This document shows positions 44,826 to 53,797 of a stretch of DNA of 64,000 bases, piece by piece; within the stretch, counting starts at the first letter, position 1, and each line of letters begins with the position of its first letter. Source of the DNA: Oleisolibacter albus (GTDB taxonomy: Bacteria; Pseudomonadota; Alphaproteobacteria; Azospirillales; Azospirillaceae); assembly GCF_003336875.1 (NCBI RefSeq), contig NZ_QGNJ01000011.1:1-64000 (forward strand), read 5' to 3'. The notes below the pieces were generated by a model. The model was not told the origin of the DNA. It made no database searches and saw only the letters and a list, made by a program, of their open reading frames with translations. The position numbers were made by a program, and so were the translations under genes.

Positions 44826-45826
44826 TGGTTGCCGAGCATACGGGACGCGAAGCCAAGGCCGCCGCCCCGGTGACGGTCAGCGTCGTGCCGGCCCGGTCGC
44901 GGGCCGACCGCGCCCTGCCGGTGCTGGCCGGTGCCGTGCTGGTGCTGCTGGTGCTGGCACCGTTCCTGGTCTATCCCGTCTTCCTGATGAAGGCGCTGTG
45001 CTTCGCCCTGTTCGCCTGTGCCTTCAACCTGCTGATCGGCTATGGCGGGCTGCTGAGCTTCGGCCATGCCGCCTTCTTCGGCGGGGCCGCCTATGTCACC
45101 GCCCATGCCGCCAAGGTCTGGGGCCTGACGCCGGAGCTGGCCCTGCTGGCCGGCATGGCGGCGGCGGGCGTCATGGGGCTGGCCGTGGGCGCGCTGGCCA
45201 TCCGCCGCCAGGGCATCTATTTCGCCATGACCACGCTGGCCCTGTCGCAGATGGTGTTCTTCGTCTTCCTGCAATCGCCCTTCACCGGCGGCGAGGACGG
45301 CATCCAGGCCGTGCCGCGCGGGGCGCTGTTCGGGCTGATCGATCTCAACAGCCCGACGGCCATGTATTTCACCGTGCTGGCCCTGTTCGTCGGCGCCGTG
45401 CTGTTCATCCACCGCGTGGTGCATTCGCCCTTCGGCCAGGTGCTGAAGGCCATCCGCGAGAACGAGGCGCGGGCCATCTCGCTGGGATACGACACGGCCC
45501 GGTACAAGCTGGGCGCCTTCGTGCTGTCGGCCATGCTGGCCGGGCTGGCCGGCGGGATCAAGGCGCTGGTGTTCCAGCTGGCCACCCTGACCGACGTGCA
45601 GTGGCAGATGTCGGGCGAGGTGGTGCTGATGACGCTGCTGGGCGGAATCGGCACCATGAGCGGGCCGGCAGTCGGCGCCTTCGTCGTGGTCATGCTGCAG
45701 AACTATCTGGCGGCCACCGGCCTGCCGGTGACGGTGGTCATCGGCGCGGTCTTCGTGGTCTGCGTGCTGCTGTTCCGCCGCGGCATCATGGGCGAGATCG
45801 CGCACCGGCTGAAGGTGCGGCTGTAG
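44825..45826 (+). CDS. livM: Branched-chain amino acid ABC permease, LivM-like
   Basis: A 333-aa permease. The conserved G-Y-G-G-L-L-S-F-G-H-A-A-F-F-G and, later, R-E-N-E-A-R-A-I-S-L-G-Y identify LivM. The first 35 residues form a short cytoplasmic leader before helix 1. It is the last gene of the livGFHM unit. Confidence 0.93.
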   Translation: MVAEHTGREAKAAAPVTVSVVPARSRADRALPVLAGAVLVLLVLAPFLVYPVFLMKALCFALFACAFNLLIGYGGLLSFGHAAFFGGAAYVTAHAAKVWGLTPELALLAGMAAAGVMGLAVGALAIRRQGIYFAMTTLALSQMVFFVFLQSPFTGGEDGIQAVPRGALFGLIDLNSPTAMYFTVLALFVGAVLFIHRVVHSPFGQVLKAIRENEARAISLGYDTARYKLGAFVLSAMLAGLAGGIKALVFQLATLTDVQWQMSGEVVLMTLLGGIGTMSGPAVGAFVVVMLQNYLAATGLPVTVVIGAVFVVCVLLFRRGIMGEIAHRLKVRL

Positions 45827-45909
45827 CCCGGCGCGCGTCCCCCCAATGGGCCGGTTTTCGCCACAAAGGGGTGGCATCCCCTGTCCTGGACCGGGCGGGG
45901 GAGTGGAGC

Positions 45910-46320
45910 ATGCGGTGCAGACGGATGGTCCTGCTGGGCATGGTGCTGGGGGTGGGTCTGGGCGGCTGTGCCGCGCCGCCGCCTGTCCCGCCGCCGGTGG
46001 CGCCGCAGCGTTTCGGTGCGGCACCGGGCAGCGCCGTGGGCAACTATGCCGGCTATGCCACCGGCCGCATGGTGACGGTCCCCGACGGGCGGCACTGCGA
46101 GGAATTCGCCTGGGAGCGGCCGCTGCCCGACAGGCGCATGATCCGGCTGCGCTCGGCCTCCTGCCCGGCCCCGGGTCTGCCCGACCGCTTCGATCTGGTG
46201 GATCTGGGCCGGGAGGTCGTGGCCGACACGCGCGATCTGGCGGCGGTGCAGCCGACATTCCCGACCGATCCGGTCACGACCCGCGTTCCCGTGCCGAAGG
46301 TGGAGCCGGCGCGCCCCTGA
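45910..46320 (+). CDS. Small outer- or inner-membrane lipoprotein
   Basis: A 136-aa protein with a lipobox: hydrophobic M-V-L-L-G-M-V-L-G-V-G-L-G-G-C, so Cys19 or so would be lipidated. A Pro-rich stretch follows, then a domain with two further cysteines (R-H-C-E-E-F and A-S-C-P-A-P) that could form a disulfide. No known family was recognised. It lies 83 bp after livM and converges on fliG. Confidence 0.75.
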   Translation: MRCRRMVLLGMVLGVGLGGCAAPPPVPPPVAPQRFGAAPGSAVGNYAGYATGRMVTVPDGRHCEEFAWERPLPDRRMIRLRSASCPAPGLPDRFDLVDLGREVVADTRDLAAVQPTFPTDPVTTRVPVPKVEPARP

Positions 46321-46350
46321 CGCCGATCCCCCCGGTGCGGATTGCGCCGA

Positions 46351-46390
46351 CGCGGATCAGGGGGACGGGGATCAGGGGGACGGGGATCAG
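46351..46390. repeat. 15-bp tandem repeat at the 3' end of fliG
   Basis: CGSGGATCAGGGGGA occurs 2.7 times in tandem (46351-46365, 46366-46380, 46381-46390). The last unit overlaps the final codons and stop of fliG on the minus strand. Confidence 0.7.
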
Positions 46391-47409
46391 TAGACCAGCT
46401 CGTCCTCGCCCTTGCCGCTGGCGATGACGATTTCGCCGCGGGCGGCCATGTCCTTGGTCAGCTGCACCATGTACATCTGCGCCTCGTCCACGTCGCGCAG
46501 ACGCACCGGCCCCATGGAGGCCATGTCCTCGCGCATGATCTTGGCCGCGCGTTCGGACATGTTGGTGAAGAACAGGTCCTTCAGCGTGTCCGAGGCGCCC
46601 TTCAGCGCCAGCCCCAGCTTCTGCTTGTCCACGCTGCGCAGCAGGGTCTGGATCCCGGCCGGGTCCAGCTTCGACAGATCCTCGAAGGTGAACATCAACG
46701 CCCGGATGCGCTCGGCGCTGTCGCGGTTGCGCTCCTCCAGCGCCGCCAGGAAGCGGGCTTCGGTGTTGCGGTCCAGGCTGTTGAAGATCTCCGCCATCAT
46801 CTCGTGGGCGTCGCGGCGGTTGGTGCGGGCCAGGTTCGACATGAATTCGGTGCGCAGCGTGCGCTCGATGTCGTCGATGACCTCCTTCTGCACCGCCTCC
46901 ATGCGCAGCATGCGCATGATGACTTCCATGGCGAAGCTCTCGGGCAGGAGTTGCAGCACGCGGCCGGCATGGTCGCCCTTGATCTTCGACATGATCACGG
47001 CGACGGTCTGCGGATATTCGTTCTTCAGATAATTGGCCAGGACCTGCTCGTTGACGTTGGTCAGCTTGTCCCACATGGTGCGGCCGGCGGGACCACGGAT
47101 TTCCTCCATGATCTGGTCGACCTTGTCCTTGGGCAGGACCTTGGTCAGCAGGCGCTCGGTCGAATCGAAGGTGCCGACCAGCGAGCCGGTGGAGCTGATC
47201 TGCTCCGCGAACTCCACGAACAGCCGTTCCACGAGATTGGAGCTGACCGAGCCGAGATTGGCCATGGTCTGCGACAGCTCCTTGATCTCGTCATCGCCCA
47301 TCAGGGAGAACAGCTTGGACGCGATCTCCTCCCCCAGGGCGAGCATGAGGATGGCAGCCTTTTCCGGCCCGGTCAGACCGCGATAGTCTTCGCGAACTCG
47401 CATCGCCAT
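46387..47409 (-). CDS. fliG: Flagellar motor switch protein FliG
   Basis: A 340-aa C-ring protein that couples the stator to rotation and switching. It shows [17 protein letters not shown] near the start, the middle-domain [10 protein letters not shown] (the EHPQ-like motif, here Tyr), and the charged torque helix region [13 protein letters not shown]. Length is normal. No other flagellar gene is nearby. An inverted repeat in the leader touches its ribosome site. Confidence 0.95.
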   Translation of the reverse strand: MAMRVREDYRGLTGPEKAAILMLALGEEIASKLFSLMGDDEIKELSQTMANLGSVSSNLVERLFVEFAEQISSTGSLVGTFDSTERLLTKVLPKDKVDQIMEEIRGPAGRTMWDKLTNVNEQVLANYLKNEYPQTVAVIMSKIKGDHAGRVLQLLPESFAMEVIMRMLRMEAVQKEVIDDIERTLRTEFMSNLARTNRRDAHEMMAEIFNSLDRNTEARFLAALEERNRDSAERIRALMFTFEDLSKLDPAGIQTLLRSVDKQKLGLALKGASDTLKDLFFTNMSERAAKIMREDMASMGPVRLRDVDEAQMYMVQLTKDMAARGEIVIASGKGEDELVY

Positions 47410-47417
47410 GGGGGCAA

Positions 47418-47463
47418 CTCCTGCGGCGCTGGGCCGGTACTCCGAACGGGGTTAGCGCCGCAG
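47418..47463 (-). promoter_or_regulatory. Leader hairpin overlapping the fliG ribosome site
   Basis: CTGCGGCGCT (47421-47430) and AGCGCCGCAG (47454-47463) are perfect 10-bp inverted repeats with a 23-base spacer. In the fliG transcript the Shine-Dalgarno AGGAG lies at 47418-47422, so the stem would pair two of its bases and sit directly against it, possibly limiting translation. Confidence 0.45.
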
Positions 47464-47684
47464 GCTAACACACCCGGACGGCGGGGTGAATCCACTGCGA
47501 ACGGTCAGGACGGCGGCAGCCATCCCCGCGCCCCCATCCTGCGCCGGCGCTGCTGAACAAGGGATTAACCATGCGGCCGGACGCGGCCCCGGGCGGGTGC
47601 CCTTGCCAGGGGCGGGATCGGGCGCCATGATCGCTGCCACCCGACCGGACCGGGACGGCCGGCGGCGAAAGGGAGATCGAGAGC

Positions 47685-48032
47685 ATGTCCATGTCCGTGC
47701 GCACCGCCGCCCGACCCGTTCCGGGTACCGCCGCCCCGCAGAAGGCCGCCCTGGCCGGCCTGCTTCTGTCGGTCCTGTGTCTTTCCGCGGCGCCAGCCCT
47801 GGCCCAGCAGCCGGCGGCCAAGGCCGATATTCCCAAGGCGGTGGCGTGCCAGACCCTGGTGGCCCAGTTCAACGACGCCATCGGCCCCAGCAAGGCCGCC
47901 GACGACGCCAAGAAGGCGGCCCGCGACCTGCTGGCCGCCGGCAACAAGGCCTGCAACGAGAAGAACTACGATGCCGGCATCGAGCAGGTGCGCCAGGCCC
48001 TGACCACCATCGCCGTCAAGCCCGTCGCCTGA
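47685..48032 (+). CDS. Small secreted protein of unknown function
   Basis: A 115-aa protein with a clear signal peptide (L-A-G-L-L-L-S-V-L-C-L-S-A-A-P-A-L-A-Q). The mature part is helical and Ala/Lys-rich, with two cysteines (V-A-C-Q-T and K-A-C-N-E) that could form a disulfide. No family was recognised. It precedes the first moeA-like gene by only 16 bp, so it is probably cotranscribed with the formate dehydrogenase maturation genes. Confidence 0.7.
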   Translation: MSMSVRTAARPVPGTAAPQKAALAGLLLSVLCLSAAPALAQQPAAKADIPKAVACQTLVAQFNDAIGPSKAADDAKKAARDLLAAGNKACNEKNYDAGIEQVRQALTTIAVKPVA

Positions 48033-48048
48033 CCCCCGGCAGGCCGCC

Positions 48049-49245
48049 ATGCAGACCCGTCCGCTCGCGGCCGCCCAGACCGCCCTCGACCAGCTGATCC
48101 GGCAGCGGCCCCTGGACCGGCCGCAGGAGCTGGAGACCGCCGCGGCCCTGGGCCGCGTGCTGGCGCGCGACGTGGCGGCCCCGCTGGCGCTGCCGCCGGC
48201 GGCGCGGGCCGCGGTGGACGGTTTCGCCCTGCGGGCGGAGGACAGTGTCGGCGCCAGCGCCTACAACCCGGCCACCCTGACATTGCAGATGCCGGACATG
48301 GCCTGCCTGCCCGGCACGGTCCTGCCCGTCACCGCGGGCTGGCCCCTGCCGGCGGGGGCCGACGCCGTGCTGCCGCTGCATCTGGCCCAGCTGGCCGGGG
48401 GCGTGCTGGAGGTGCTGGCCAATCTGGCCGCCGGCGACGGGGTGGAGCGGCCGGGACAGGATGTGGCGGCGGGCGCCGTCGTGCTGGAGGCCGGCCGGCG
48501 GCTGCGCAGCATGGATCTGACGCTGGCCACGGCGCTGGGCCTGTCCAGCCTGCCCGTGCGGCCGCAGCCGCGGGTGCGCCTGATCTCCGCCAGCCGGCAT
48601 CTGGTCGCCGCCGGCCCGGCGGCGCTGCCGGACAGTGTCGATGCGGCGGGGCTGCTCTATCCCGGCCTGATCGCCCGCGACGGCGGCGTGCTGGAGCGCC
48701 ATGTGCGGCCGGCGGGGGCGGGACAGCCGGTGGACCTGCGGGCGGCGCTGACCGATCCCGGTGCCGACCTGATCCTGGTCTGCGGCGGGGCCAGCCCCGG
48801 CTCGCTGGACCGGTCAGCCATCCTGCTAGCCGGGGTGGGGGAGCTGGACTGGCAGGGTGTGGCCCTGCGGCCCGGCGAACTGGCCGGGGCCGGCCATGTG
48901 GACGGGGTGCCGGTCCTGCTGCTGCCGGGCAGCCCGGCGGCGGGCTTGACCGCCTATGAGCTGCTGGCCGGGCGGGCCGTGCGCCGGCTGGCCGGGCTGG
49001 ACCCGGCCCTGCCGCACCGGCGGGTGCGCCTGCCGCTGGGCGGGCGCAAGCTGACCTCTGAGATCGGGGTGGTGGAGCTGGTGCCGGTGCGGCTGGCCGG
49101 ACAGTCGGTGCTGCCGCTGCCGCTGGGCTTCGGGCTGGGTACGCTGGTCCAGGCCGACGGCTTCGTGCTGGTGCCGGCGGCGGCGGAGGGCTATGCCCCC
49201 GGCACCCCGGTGGAGGTTCATCTGTTCGATGCCGCGGATCTGTGA
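48049..49245 (+). CDS. MoeA-like molybdopterin protein, probably degenerate
   Basis: A 398-aa protein with the overall MoeA/GlnE-type fold: the N-terminal part has D-G-F-A-L-R-A-E-D and the C-terminal part Q-A-D-G-F-V-L-V-P. In active MoeA the middle domain reads S-T-G-D-E; here the corresponding text is S-A-S-R-H, and K-P-G-K-P is replaced by R-P-G-E-L. This suggests loss of molybdate-insertase activity, or a changed role. It starts 16 bp after the secreted-protein gene and is followed by a second MoeA. The pair serves a locus encoding a molybdenum formate dehydrogenase. Confidence 0.75.
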   Translation: MQTRPLAAAQTALDQLIRQRPLDRPQELETAAALGRVLARDVAAPLALPPAARAAVDGFALRAEDSVGASAYNPATLTLQMPDMACLPGTVLPVTAGWPLPAGADAVLPLHLAQLAGGVLEVLANLAAGDGVERPGQDVAAGAVVLEAGRRLRSMDLTLATALGLSSLPVRPQPRVRLISASRHLVAAGPAALPDSVDAAGLLYPGLIARDGGVLERHVRPAGAGQPVDLRAALTDPGADLILVCGGASPGSLDRSAILLAGVGELDWQGVALRPGELAGAGHVDGVPVLLLPGSPAAGLTAYELLAGRAVRRLAGLDPALPHRRVRLPLGGRKLTSEIGVVELVPVRLAGQSVLPLPLGFGLGTLVQADGFVLVPAAAEGYAPGTPVEVHLFDAADL

Positions 49246-49267
49246 CGCCGGCGGTGTCAGGTTGGGG

Positions 49268-51241
49268 ATGCATGTGATGTCCGAGTCCGATCCCGGCGCC
49301 TTCCTGCGCCGCGCCGCCCGGCAGGAGCAGTTCCTGGCCGTGGTCGACCGGGAGGAGGCCACGCGCCGGTTCCATGCCCATCTGGACCTGACGCCGCGGC
49401 ACGAGACAGTGGCGCTGGATGCCGCCCTGGACCGGGTGCTGGCGGCGGATGTGCGGGCCGGCGTGGACGTGCCGCTGTTCGACCGTTCGGGCGTGGACGG
49501 CTTCGCCCTGCGCGCCGCCGATACGGCCACGGCTTCGGACACAGCACCGGTGCGGCTGCGCCTGAACCCGGAGGTGCTGGCCTGCGGTGTGGCGCCCACG
49601 GGCGCGGTGGCCGCCGGCACGGCCACGGTCATCGCCACCGGCGGCATGGTCCCGCGCGGGGCCGACGCCGTGGTCATGGTCGAGCACACCGATCTGGAGG
49701 AGGCGGCGGACGGGCTGTGGCTGCATCTGCGCCGGGCGGCGGCACCGGGCCAGTTCATCGCGTCCGCCGGCAGCGACATCGGCCGGGGCGAGACGGTGCT
49801 GCGCCGGGGACAGCGGCTGACCAGCCGCGAGATCGGCGTGCTGGCCGCCATCGGCCAGGCGGAGGTGACGGCGGTGCGGCGGCCCCGGGTCGCCATCCTG
49901 TCCACCGGCGACGAGATCGTGGCGCCGGGCCAGCCGATCCGGCCGGGCGCCGTCTATGACAGCAATGCCGCCATCCTGGCCGCCGCCGTGCGCGAGGCCG
50001 GGGGCGAGCCGGTGCCGCTGGGCATCGCCGGCGACGACGAGACGGTGCTGGCGGCCAGGGTGCGGCAGGGGCTGGACGGCGCCGATCTGCTGCTGCTGTC
50101 CGGCGGCACCTCGAAGGGGGCGGGCGATGTCAGCCACCGCATCATCGCCGGGCTGGGGCCGCCCGGCATCCTGGTGCATGGCGTGGCCATCAAGCCGGGC
50201 AAGCCGGTCTGTCTGGCCGTGGTCGAGGGCAAGCCGCTGGTGCTGCTGCCGGGATTCCCCACCAGCGCCATTTTCACCTTCCATGAATTCGTGGCCCCGG
50301 TGATCCGGGCCCTGGCCGGGCTGCCGGCCGCGGCGGCGGAGACGGTGGAGGCGGTGCTGCCGCTGCGCCTGCCGTCGGAGCGGGGCCGCACCGAATATGT
50401 CATGGCCGGGCTGGTGCGGACCGAGGCGGGGCTGGCCGCCTATCCCCTGGCCAAGGGGTCGGGCGCCGTCACCGGCTTCGCCCAGGCCGACGGCTTCTTC
50501 GCCGTGCCGGCGCAGACCGAGATGGTGGAGGCCGGGACACGGGTCACGGTCCAGCTGATCGGCCATGACCTGAAGCCGGCCGATCTGGTCATCATCGGCA
50601 GCCATTGCGTCGGGCTGGACCTGCTGCTGGGGGCGCTGCCCGGCCTGTCGGTGCGGCTGCTGGCCGTGGGCAGCATGGGCGGGCTGGCCGCGGCCCGGCG
50701 CGGCGAGTGCGATCTGGCCCCGATCCACCTGATGGACCCGCAGAGCGGCCGCTACAATGTCGATTTCCTGGCGCCGGGGCTGGAGCTGGTGCGCGGCTAC
50801 GGCCGGCGGCAGGGGCTGGTGTTCCGGCCCGGCGATCCCCGTTTCGCCGGCCAGGAGGATGCGGCGGCGGCGGTGCGGGCGGCGCTGGCCGATCCCGACT
50901 GCCTGATGGTCAACCGCAATGCCGGGGCCGGCACGCGCATCCTGCTGGACCGGCTGCTGGCCGGGGTGCGGCCGCCGGGCTACTGGAACCAGGCCCGCTC
51001 CCACAATGCCGTGGCCGCCGCCGTGGCCCAGGACCGCGCCGACTGGGGCATGGCCATCGACACGGTGGCCCGCGACTATGGGCTGGGCTTCCTGCCGGTG
51101 CAGGACGAGCAGTACGACTTCGTGGTGCCGCAGGCGCGGCGCGACAGGCCGGCGGTGCAACGGTTCCTGTCGTTGCTGACCGAAGCCGGCATGCGCGGCC
51201 GTCTGGCCGCGCTGGGCTTCAAACCGGGAGAGCCGACATGA
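49268..51241 (+). CDS. MoeA fused to a periplasmic-binding-protein-like domain
   Basis: A protein of about 657 aa. The first 400 residues are a full MoeA with D-G-F-A-L, S-T-G-D-E-I-V, S-G-G-T-S-K-G-A-G-D and K-P-G-K-P, the molybdenum insertase of molybdopterin cofactor synthesis. The last 230 residues form a PBP-like domain of the LysR/ModA type (G-S-H-C-V-G-L-D-L-L, then N-R-N-A-G-A-G-T-R-I). Such fusions occur in archaea and bacteria; the extra domain may bind molybdate or tungstate. The ATG at 49277 is an alternative start. It overlaps the next small gene by ATGA. Confidence 0.88.
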   Translation: MHVMSESDPGAFLRRAARQEQFLAVVDREEATRRFHAHLDLTPRHETVALDAALDRVLAADVRAGVDVPLFDRSGVDGFALRAADTATASDTAPVRLRLNPEVLACGVAPTGAVAAGTATVIATGGMVPRGADAVVMVEHTDLEEAADGLWLHLRRAAAPGQFIASAGSDIGRGETVLRRGQRLTSREIGVLAAIGQAEVTAVRRPRVAILSTGDEIVAPGQPIRPGAVYDSNAAILAAAVREAGGEPVPLGIAGDDETVLAARVRQGLDGADLLLLSGGTSKGAGDVSHRIIAGLGPPGILVHGVAIKPGKPVCLAVVEGKPLVLLPGFPTSAIFTFHEFVAPVIRALAGLPAAAAETVEAVLPLRLPSERGRTEYVMAGLVRTEAGLAAYPLAKGSGAVTGFAQADGFFAVPAQTEMVEAGTRVTVQLIGHDLKPADLVIIGSHCVGLDLLLGALPGLSVRLLAVGSMGGLAAARRGECDLAPIHLMDPQSGRYNVDFLAPGLELVRGYGRRQGLVFRPGDPRFAGQEDAAAAVRAALADPDCLMVNRNAGAGTRILLDRLLAGVRPPGYWNQARSHNAVAAAVAQDRADWGMAIDTVARDYGLGFLPVQDEQYDFVVPQARRDRPAVQRFLSLLTEAGMRGRLAALGFKPGEPT

Positions 51242-51444
51242 ACCAGGATGTCTTCAACATCGAGCTGCGCAAATTCCTGAAACAGGTGGGCGTGACCAGC
51301 CAGCGCGCCATCGAGCAGGCCGTGGCCCAGGCCCTGGCCGAGGGGCGCCTGAGCGGGAGCGAGACGCTGAAGGCCCGGATGGTGCTGACGGTGGAGGCGG
51401 CCGGCCTGACCCATGAGGTGGTGGACGAGATTGCGCTGGACTAG
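51238..51444 (+). CDS. DUF6494 small protein
   Basis: A 68-aa helical protein starting M-N-Q-D-V-F-N-I-E-L-R-K-F-L-K-Q-V-G-V-T-S. This fits the DUF6494 family, found near formate dehydrogenase genes. No catalytic motif is seen; it may be a structural accessory. Its start overlaps the MoeA stop (ATGA), and its last 32 bases overlap the start of the WD40-cytochrome gene. Confidence 0.75.
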   Translation: MNQDVFNIELRKFLKQVGVTSQRAIEQAVAQALAEGRLSGSETLKARMVLTVEAAGLTHEVVDEIALD

Positions 51445-52762
51445 GCGGCGTCCTCTCGCGGCCGTCCTGGCGGCGGCGCTGGCGCTGCTGGCGGGGCCGG
51501 CGGCGGCGGAATTCGTCGGCCATGGCGGGCCGGTGCGCGGCCTGGCCCTGACCCCGGACGGCCACACGCTGCTGAGCGCCAGCTTCGACTATTCGGTGAT
51601 CCGCTGGAACCTGGAGACCGGGGCGGCCGAGGCCGTGCTCTATGGCCATGACGCGGCGGTCAACGCCGTGGCGCCGGTGCCGGGCGGGTTCGTCAGCGCC
51701 AGCGACGATGGCAGCCTGGCCCTGTGGTCCTTCGACCGGGCCACGCCGGTCCGGCGGCTGACCGGGCATGCCGGCCGGGTGGTGGCGCTGGCGGTGTCGC
51801 CGGACGGCCGCCGCGCGGCCTCGGCCGCCTGGGACCGGAGCGTGCGGCTGTGGGACCTGGAGACGGGGGCGGCGATCCGCACGCTGGAGGGGCACCGCGG
51901 GCCGGTCGATGCCGTGGCCTTCACCCCCGACGGCACCCTGCTGGCCAGCGCCGGGGCCGACGGGACCGTGCGGCTGTGGCGCGTGGCAGACGGAACCGCA
52001 CTGGCGACCCTGGCCGGCAGCGGCACCGCCATCCATGCGCTGGCCCTGTCGCCGGACGGGACGAGGCTGGCCGCCGCCGGGGCGGACGGTGCCGTGCGGA
52101 TCTGGCCGCTGCCGGGGGGCCGGGCGGCCGCACCGGGACCGGAGACCGGGCCGGAGACGGTGCTGACGGCCCCGGTGCCGGGGCCGCTGCTGGCGCTGGC
52201 CTGGTCCGGCCCGCATCTGGCCGCCACCGGCATCGACGGGGCGGTGACGGTGTGGCAGGGACAGGCGGTGCGCTGGCGCCTGGGCGGCGACCGCGGACCG
52301 CTGTGGGCCGTGGCCTTCTCCGCCGATGGCGGCACGGTGCTGGCCGGCGGCACTGACCGCATGATCCGGCAATGGAGCCTGGAGACGGGGCGGGAACGCG
52401 ATGCGCCGGTGGCCGTGCGCGCCCTGCCGGCCGAGGCCGGACTGCCCGCAGACCCGGTGGGGGAGCGGCTGTGGAAGCGCTGTTCCGCCTGCCATACGCT
52501 GACACCGGACGGGGGCAACCGGGCGGGGCCGACGCTGTACGGCGTCATCGGTCGGCCCATGGGCGCCGTTCCCGGCTACCCTTATTCCCCGGCCTTCCGC
52601 AGCGGCCACATCGTCTGGACCGAGGCGGCCATCGACGATCTGTTCGCCCGCGGCCCCGACACGGTCACCCCCGGCACCAAGATGCCGGTGCAGACCATCC
52701 CCGACCCGGCCGAGCGGGCGGCCCTGATCGCCTTCATCAAGCGGGCCGGGGCGGGCCGGTGA
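51413..52762 (+). CDS. Exported WD40-repeat cytochrome c fusion
   Basis: A 449-aa protein. A twin-Arg-like basic N-terminus leads into a signal peptide (L-A-A-V-L-A-A-A-L-A-L-L-A-G-P-A-A-A). About seven WD40 blades follow (repeats such as V-R-L-W-D-L-E-T-G-A-A and G-H-x-G-x-V), then a class I cytochrome c domain with heme site C-S-A-C-H near residue 360 and a likely axial Met in T-K-M-P-V. It would carry electrons in the periplasm while docking through the propeller. Its position before the bicarbonate transporter and near the formate dehydrogenase suggests an electron acceptor for formate oxidation. Confidence 0.85.
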   Translation: MRWWTRLRWTRRRPLAAVLAAALALLAGPAAAEFVGHGGPVRGLALTPDGHTLLSASFDYSVIRWNLETGAAEAVLYGHDAAVNAVAPVPGGFVSASDDGSLALWSFDRATPVRRLTGHAGRVVALAVSPDGRRAASAAWDRSVRLWDLETGAAIRTLEGHRGPVDAVAFTPDGTLLASAGADGTVRLWRVADGTALATLAGSGTAIHALALSPDGTRLAAAGADGAVRIWPLPGGRAAAPGPETGPETVLTAPVPGPLLALAWSGPHLAATGIDGAVTVWQGQAVRWRLGGDRGPLWAVAFSADGGTVLAGGTDRMIRQWSLETGRERDAPVAVRALPAEAGLPADPVGERLWKRCSACHTLTPDGGNRAGPTLYGVIGRPMGAVPGYPYSPAFRSGHIVWTEAAIDDLFARGPDTVTPGTKMPVQTIPDPAERAALIAFIKRAGAGR

Positions 52763-52834
52763 CCCTGCGCACGGCTTCTGGACAAGGGGCGGCCGGTCAT
52801 GGTCAATCCTGCGCAGGTTGCAAATGGAGGACCC

Positions 52835-53797
52835 ATGGCGGGGATCGATGCGCTGCTGTCTCCGGTGATCCTGTTCTTCGTGCTGGGCGCGGCGGCGGCC
52901 TTCGCCCGCTCCGATCTGGCCATTCCCGAGGCGGTGGCGAAGGGCATCTCGCTCTATCTGATGGCGGCCATCGGCCTCAAGGGCGGGGTGCAGGTGGCGG
53001 CCAGCGGCCTGTCCACCGACATGGCCCTGGCCGCGGCGGCCGGGCTGGCGCTGAGCTGCCTGCTGCCGCTGCCGGCCTATGCCGCCCTGCGCCTGTTCGG
53101 GCGGCTGGACGGGGTCAATGCCGCCGCGGTCGCCGCCCATTACGGCTCGGTCTCCGTCGTCACCTTCGTCACCGGGGCCGAGGTGCTGACCAGCGCCGGG
53201 CATCCGCCGGCCGGCTATATGGTGGCGGTGCTGGCGCTGATGGAGACGCCGGCCATCATCGTCGGCCTGATGCTGGCCCGCCGCGCCGCCCGGGTCGAGG
53301 CGCAGCCCAAGGGCGCCCTGCTGCATGAGACGCTGCTGAACGGCTCGGTCGTGCTGCTGACCGGCAGTTTCGTGATCGGGCTGGTGGCCGGCAAGCCCGG
53401 CTTTGCCCCCATCGCGCCGGTGTTCGAGACGGCCTTCCGCGGCGTCCTTTGCCTGTTCCTGCTGGATATGGGGCTGGTGGCCGCCCGCCGCCTGCGCGAG
53501 GCGCGGGCGCTGACGGCGCGGCTGGCGCTGCTGGGGCTGCTGTTCCCGCTGGTCCATGGCAGCATCGGCGTGCTGCTGGGCAGCGCGCTGGGGCTGGAGG
53601 CGGGATCGGCGGCGGCGCTGGGCATCCTGGCGGCCAGCGCCTCCTACATCGCCGTGCCGGCGGCCATGCGCCTGGCCCTTCCCCAGGCCGATCCGGGGCT
53701 TTATCTTGCCATGTCCCTGGCGGTGACCTTCCCCTTCAACATCACGGTGGGGCTCCCGCTCTACACCGCCCTTGCCCTGCGGATGGCCAGCCCATGA
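52835..53797 (+). CDS. SbtA-like sodium-dependent bicarbonate transporter
   Basis: A 320-aa membrane protein with about ten helices. The start D-A-L-L-S-P-V-I-L-F-F-V-L-G, the helix A-H-Y-G-S-V-S-V-V-T-F, and the later A-A-S-A-S-Y-I-A-V-P-A-A-M are characteristic of SbtA, the Na+-bicarbonate symporter described in cyanobacteria. GGAGGA precedes the ATG at 52835. Its stop overlaps the next gene (ATGA). In a formate dehydrogenase locus it could import, or balance, bicarbonate made from formate; direction is inference. Confidence 0.88.
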   Translation: MAGIDALLSPVILFFVLGAAAAFARSDLAIPEAVAKGISLYLMAAIGLKGGVQVAASGLSTDMALAAAAGLALSCLLPLPAYAALRLFGRLDGVNAAAVAAHYGSVSVVTFVTGAEVLTSAGHPPAGYMVAVLALMETPAIIVGLMLARRAARVEAQPKGALLHETLLNGSVVLLTGSFVIGLVAGKPGFAPIAPVFETAFRGVLCLFLLDMGLVAARRLREARALTARLALLGLLFPLVHGSIGVLLGSALGLEAGSAAALGILAASASYIAVPAAMRLALPQADPGLYLAMSLAVTFPFNITVGLPLYTALALRMASP

